Below, in pieces: positions 59,961 through 64,000 of a stretch of 64,000 bases of DNA. Position 1 is the first letter of the stretch. Each line of letters opens with the position of its first letter. The stretch is from Siphonodentalium dalli (Eukaryota; Mollusca; Scaphopoda; Gadilida; Siphonodentaliidae), in the NCBI GenBank assembly GCA_032622095.1, contig CP136067.1, forward strand, positions 97,952,707 to 98,016,706, in the 5' to 3' direction. Position numbers and translations under genes: made by a program. Under the pieces are notes generated by a model, which ran no database searches, was not told the origin of the DNA, and was given only the letters and a program-made list of their open reading frames with translations.

Positions 59961-62084
59961 CTTAAACATGCACCAGGTGTAGGGGTGGTGTATACCGTGG
60001 CCCATTTCATTCCTACTATCATGGCGCATGTCCATAAACTAGCACCGCGAGCATTGTTCCTCTCTGCTGGGAGATATTCGACGAGACAAATGCGGGGCGT
60101 CACACAGGTTGCTTCGGATCATGGTCAAGAAGTGTGGTAGTCTGTACACTATGGTCTTCTCCTTAGCAGATAGACATCTGTCCAAGGGAATGAGACAGCT
60201 AGCAACCTTCGAAACACTGTCGAAGTTGTCCACATATGCCAATACGTTCGCTGAGTTTGTGAGTTGACGAACCATCTATTGAGAAGTGACTAGCTAACTG
60301 GTTCGCCAGGTGTACATGTCGTTATCCCCATGGGGTATGAGACACATACATAGAGATGACCTTCTGTAAGCTTGTATAGTCATCGGTCATTATGCCTTCA
60401 TAGTTCAAGATGACGCACAAATATCATACTGAGCAAATATTTAAAATCGTAAGCTAGACATCGGAAAATGAATTGTTTGAAACGTTATGATTAGAGTGAC
60501 CCTACTCCCAGGAAGTGGTGAATACTTTGTCGGTGTGAGCTACCTAGATTTATCAGACAAAGAAATGGAAGCTGGTCCATATAATTATGGACGTGACGTG
60601 GCAAATCAGAATCTGTTATCAGGTAATTGTTCTGATTTAACTATTCGGCGCACCTACGCTTACGGCCATTATCGGCGCTAAGTGGAGAATGGATTTCCAA
60701 ATGCCACATCGCGATATTAATTGTGGTTTTCATCTTTCCAGAAGGATACGAGCTATGTTATGCGTTTTGATACCTTCAAGTTGAACTGGTAGATGGTGTA
60801 TGTACAGTTTCGTCCATATATACCGATATTATGACAAAAAATTGAAATTAAGATGTCAAAATATCGATTTCTTTTCAATTTGTAGCCGCCAATTTAGCAA
60901 CGATCTTGGCTGTGAGTATCAATTGCCAAACCATAATGAATACTTCTTGTCACTATTCCATATCAACATGTAATGGTGGATAGAAATCGGGAAACAATAA
61001 CGCCCATCGTAAGAAAGTAAAGGAATGTAGACTTGTTTTCAAATTTTGGTCGCCATTTTGGCCGCCATCTACGATTTGGAAAATAATTTCTTGCATGAGA
61101 TGTAAGGTAATAACTTCACCTCAGTATTTCCAACTCAACTGTAAGCATAGGTCGAGTTGTCTCGACAATAATGCCCAATGATGTGAATATGAGGGAATTT
61201 CGGTGATTTTTCAAAATCTGTCCGCCATTGTGGGCGCCATTTTGGATTTGGGGTACTTTTATTTGGATATGGTACAAGGAAAGTTCTTCGCCTAAGTGTT
61301 CCCAACTATAGTAAGCAGGTGTGGAGTTTTCATGACAATAATGCTCACTGATGTTAAAATCGGTGATTTTCGGCGATTTTTTTTTTCTGGTGGCCATTTT
61401 GGCCGCCATCTTGGATTTGGGTAAATATTCCTCAACTCAGGTATAAGAGGAATCATAGCTCGAGTATCTCCTGCACATATATATGCATGGGTGTTGTTAT
61501 AATAGCAATAACATTCATTGATTCGAAACATTACATCGCGTTATTAACGTAGATTCGGCTTTGACCTATTATACCGGCATTTGGGAAAACGTGATATCGG
61601 AACAAAATATCCCGCAATTAATGTATATTATGGTCCCCATGTGGTCGAAAATGACTCCTCTATATGATAAATGTATAACATGACGCAAAGATGCCAACAT
61701 TTTCTCACAGAGACAAACGAAATGTGGTAACATGTCAGAAAAATAGCATATTTTCACATTTCGGCGGCCATCTTGGCCGCCATATTGGATTCTGGTGTTG
61801 TATTTTTGGCTAATTTGTAAGGGCTGTATATTAGCATAACGAATCGAGCAGAAAACAAGACCGCATGTGATACCATCTTTACTATAACGGCGATCAAAGA
61901 GACATGGTGCATTTAAAAAAAATGGCCGCCATGATGGACGCCATCTTGTCTGGAGTCTCTGCGGCCACTTTTTTTTCTTGTTAACAAGTGAAAAAAATTA
62001 TAGGAGACCTTAAGGAAGAAAATTAGTGGGGTGAAGTTGAGTCCTGGGGGGGGGTGCAGAGGTCGACCAATATCTCCTGGACTA
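59960..62084. repeat. right arm of the foldback element
   Basis: Reverse complement of the left arm with substitutions and indels. For example, the last box lies near 61,770-61,790 as ggcggccatcttggccgcc. The outer 1.4 kb is well conserved. The inner 300 bp is recognisable mainly by words such as cattatggtcttc/gaagaccata and tggacaacttc. Confidence 0.75.
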
Positions 62085-62330
62085 CCAAGCTCGAATCTGG
62101 AGATTGGCTTTGGAGTCGACTCCATTGACGGTTTCTCCAGAGGGTCATGGCTGGACATTCGATGATAATGTTTTAGTCCTCAGATCAGGGACATGTCGAC
62201 CAGCCCCAGATGAAGTTCTGGAATTGTTGTCATGTTCGTGCAAGAAGAAATGTTTGACTGGTAAATATGTCTGCATTGACAATGGGTTAAAATACACGGA
62301 TGCATGCACGTTTTTTACTTTAAACATATT
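62083..62330 (+). pseudogene. decayed gene of the HEEADTR/FTGCDT family, 3' part
   Basis: Continues directly from 57,115 if the inserted element is removed: QARIWR..LESTPLTVSPEGHGW, then APDEVLELLSCSCKKKC and NGLKYTDAC. The family's C-terminus is a cysteine cluster (C-x-C-K-x3-C ... C-x-C ... C); here some cysteines have become Tyr or Val, consistent with decay. The final frame runs into AT-rich sequence after about 62,310. Confidence 0.72.
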
Positions 62331-62339
62331 TTATTCGTA

Positions 62340-62880
62340 TATAAATATACAAAAGGGATCGGGGCACAAGTTATTTCAACTTAGGTAGTCCCTCTCCCGT
62401 ACAAAATTGACAATACATTGTTATAAGAAGGCGATAACAGAAACGTTTGTACATGGTGAGAAAACAATTTGAATTGCATTATGTCGAATAACATCTTTCA
62501 GCGTATGTTTATGGATTACCAATTAGAACGAGCATAAATATGTGCATATCTATATCTATTGTGATATTTAAGGAAGATGTAAATATAGATTTCAAGGTTA
62601 TGTATGTATCAAACATTTGACTGTAAGGTTAAGCTAAATTTGTATAGTAGTGAATTTGGCGATTCGCCCGATGACGCCATTGACAGTTACGCTGGAGAAA
62701 TTATCGGTGTGTGTACAAATGGTGCATGGATGAGGCAATCCGAATCCGAATGAGGGAGGGGTGTCTAGCAATGTTTGTGTTTGGTGTATATTGAGCGATT
62801 TGTTATTGACATTGGATTGTGGCTATATGTCAACGGAGCCAGAGTTCATGAATCGAAGCGTTTTGTCGCAGCAATATACT
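62340..62880. other. gene-free stretch
   Basis: AT-rich; nothing supportable. Likely includes the short 3' UTR of the minus-strand LINE that follows. Confidence 0.4.
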
Positions 62881-62881
62881 G

Positions 62882-64000
62882 TTACACTATTTGGAAAAAC
62901 CTTATATTCTCCGGAATTGAGATGTACGATATCCCGAAAAGAAACTGATCGATGTCATTTATAATGAAGCGTTCGCGGTTTAACTTATCATCAAGTTCCA
63001 ACCGTTCATTTTGATATAAAGGGCACATAAAAAAGAAATGGTATGCATCTTCCAAAGGGTTCCCACAACTGCAAGGAGGACTTTCGGCTATGTAGTTTTG
63101 ATACATATCAGCACGAAGATCACTGCACCCGTTTCGAATTCGGGAATGTATCATATTATATCGTCTGAGACCTGAATAGAAGTGAGGGCTCACGGGGTTT
63201 GGGGGTTGGTATACGAGTCGTAAATTGAATTTGAAGTCAGAGAAAGGGACAACGTCGGTAATTTCAGTTTGGATTTTGTTCCAATCAGCTATCGCCGAGG
63301 GCAAAAAGGACTTTTTGTAGTGCTCAGTGTGGCATCGGTAAGAATTTTCCCGGGCGTCTGAAATTATAACTTGAGACCTGGCTAGCTCTGGGTGGGAGGA
63401 TGGTAGATAAGTAATTTGGCGATTCATTTTTTACTATTTTGTAAATCACTTCAAGCTTGTGGTATTGGCGCCGCGTTTCCAAAGAAAGCCAACCTACCTC
63501 CTGCAGGACAACAAAATTAGAAACCGAGCGTGTCAGTCCAGAGACTATACGGCCAGCATCTGCATGGAGGCGGTCGAGCTTGTCTAATAGGTAACGCGGT
63601 GCACAGTCCCCTACAACATCAGAATAATCGAATAGTGGTAATATATAAGTTTTGTATATCTTTTCGAGCGTTTTTCTATCGAGTTGATATTTAAATCGCC
63701 TCAACTGGGCCAGACGAGAGGCGATCCTCTTCACTGCACTTTCTATATGAATGTTCCAGTTTAGATTTTGTTGTAGTTCAAGACCAAGGTGTTTATGATA
63801 TTCCACAAAGCTGATAGGGTCGTTTATAAATTTAAGGTTTGGTATTTCTGGAGAGGGTGGGGTCAACGAGAAAGACATACCTACGGTTTTGGTTGGGTTA
63901 AAGCTCACGAGCCAGTTTTTTGACCAGGTCGTTATTTTCGTCAAATCGTTATTCATAATTTTAGAAAGTTCATCCAGATCCCAGTGGCTGCTCATAATAC
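62882..64000 (-). pseudogene. LINE reverse transcriptase C-terminal part, one frameshift, cut by window edge
   Basis: On the minus strand, from the window edge: LDELSKIMNNDLTKITTWSK and WLVSFNPTKTVGMSFS (the segment after the FADD box), HKHLGLELQQNLNW, the thumb region YILPLFDYSDVVGD, then SYNFRRPGKFLPMPH. A stop follows at 63,324-63,326, but the shifted frame continues TEHYKKSFLPSAIADWN, so a single frameshift lies near 63,325-63,332. The C-terminus holds the zinc knuckle CSCGNPLEDAYHFFFMCPLY (C-x-C, H, C) and ends at 62,882. The order is typical of Jockey/CR1-like non-LTR elements; clade not fixed. The catalytic part lies outside the window. Confidence 0.85.

Larger units (their letters stand above)
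57116..62084. mobile_element. foldback element, about 4.97 kb, inserted in the HEEADTR pseudogene
   Basis: Ends TAGTCCAGGAGATATTGG... and ...CCAATATCTCCTGGACTA are perfect inverted copies for over 25 bp, interrupted by C/G-runs of different length. Flanks show TACCA at 57,111-57,115 and at 62,083-62,087; because the terminal TA overlaps, the duplication could be read as TACCA (5 bp), CCA (3 bp) or TA (2 bp). Arms run about 57,116-59,260 and 59,960-62,084, nearly collinear but clearly diverged. No transposase frame was recognised. Superfamily unknown. Confidence 0.8.

Overview
The window looks like nuclear DNA from an aquatic invertebrate. It is AT-rich and intron-bearing, with a secreted lectin-type gene (PAN/apple plus fibrinogen-like domain), three non-LTR retrotransposon copies, foldback elements, MITEs and many minisatellites. 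Nothing bacterial was seen (no operons, Shine-Dalgarno sites, or tRNA/rRNA genes). I cannot name the phylum from the sequence; lophotrochozoan or invertebrate deuterostome are both possible.

Layout. 1-4.9 kb: gene-free, with old repeats. 4.9-6.8 kb: degenerate satellite cluster and a minisatellite. 7.5-12.6 kb, minus strand: a three-exon gene. Exon 1 carries a hydrophobic leader and a PAN/apple-like domain, exon 2 is a 22-nt micro-exon, and exon 3 carries a complete fibrinogen-related domain. The splice phases agree and give a 352-residue protein. Its first intron holds an array of GATATC palindromes. 12.6-16.5 kb: gene-free. 16.5-18.4 kb: 5'-truncated LINE pseudogene (+). 18.4-25.3 kb: gene-free. 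25.5-28.5 kb: 5'-truncated LINE with an intact 983-codon reading frame (-).

29,358-38,613 is the most unusual object: a 9.26-kb element flanked by a 6-bp target duplication (GATCTC). It begins 5'-AG, ends CT-3', and consists of two nearly identical inverted arms of about 4.2 kb around an 836-bp centre. Each arm carries a C2H2 zinc-finger gene; the centre carries a unique 107-codon gene, a CGG/CCG hairpin block and a third copy of the element terminus. Duplication size and termini fit the Polinton/Maverick (adintovirus-related) superfamily, but no polymerase, integrase, ATPase or capsid gene is present. I read it as a palindromic, snap-back-like defective derivative.

38.6-44.6 kb: a perfect 29-bp hairpin, a 17-codon minisatellite, a MITE, a second satellite cluster and a retroelement tail with repeated TCAAGGTCA. 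44.9-52.2 kb: a diverged direct duplication of 7.1-11.4 kb. Its fibrinogen-like exon has a nonsense mutation at a conserved cysteine, although the micro-exon is retained. 54.7-62.3 kb: a decayed gene of a large uncharacterised family (HEEADTR, TDTDV and FTGCDT motifs), split by a roughly 5-kb foldback element whose removal restores local frame. 62.9-64.0 kb: the C-terminal end of a third LINE (-), cut by the window edge.

Only the PAN-fibrinogen gene looks like a functional host gene. Most of the rest is mobile DNA or its decay products. Similarities were judged by eye; no alignment or database search was run.
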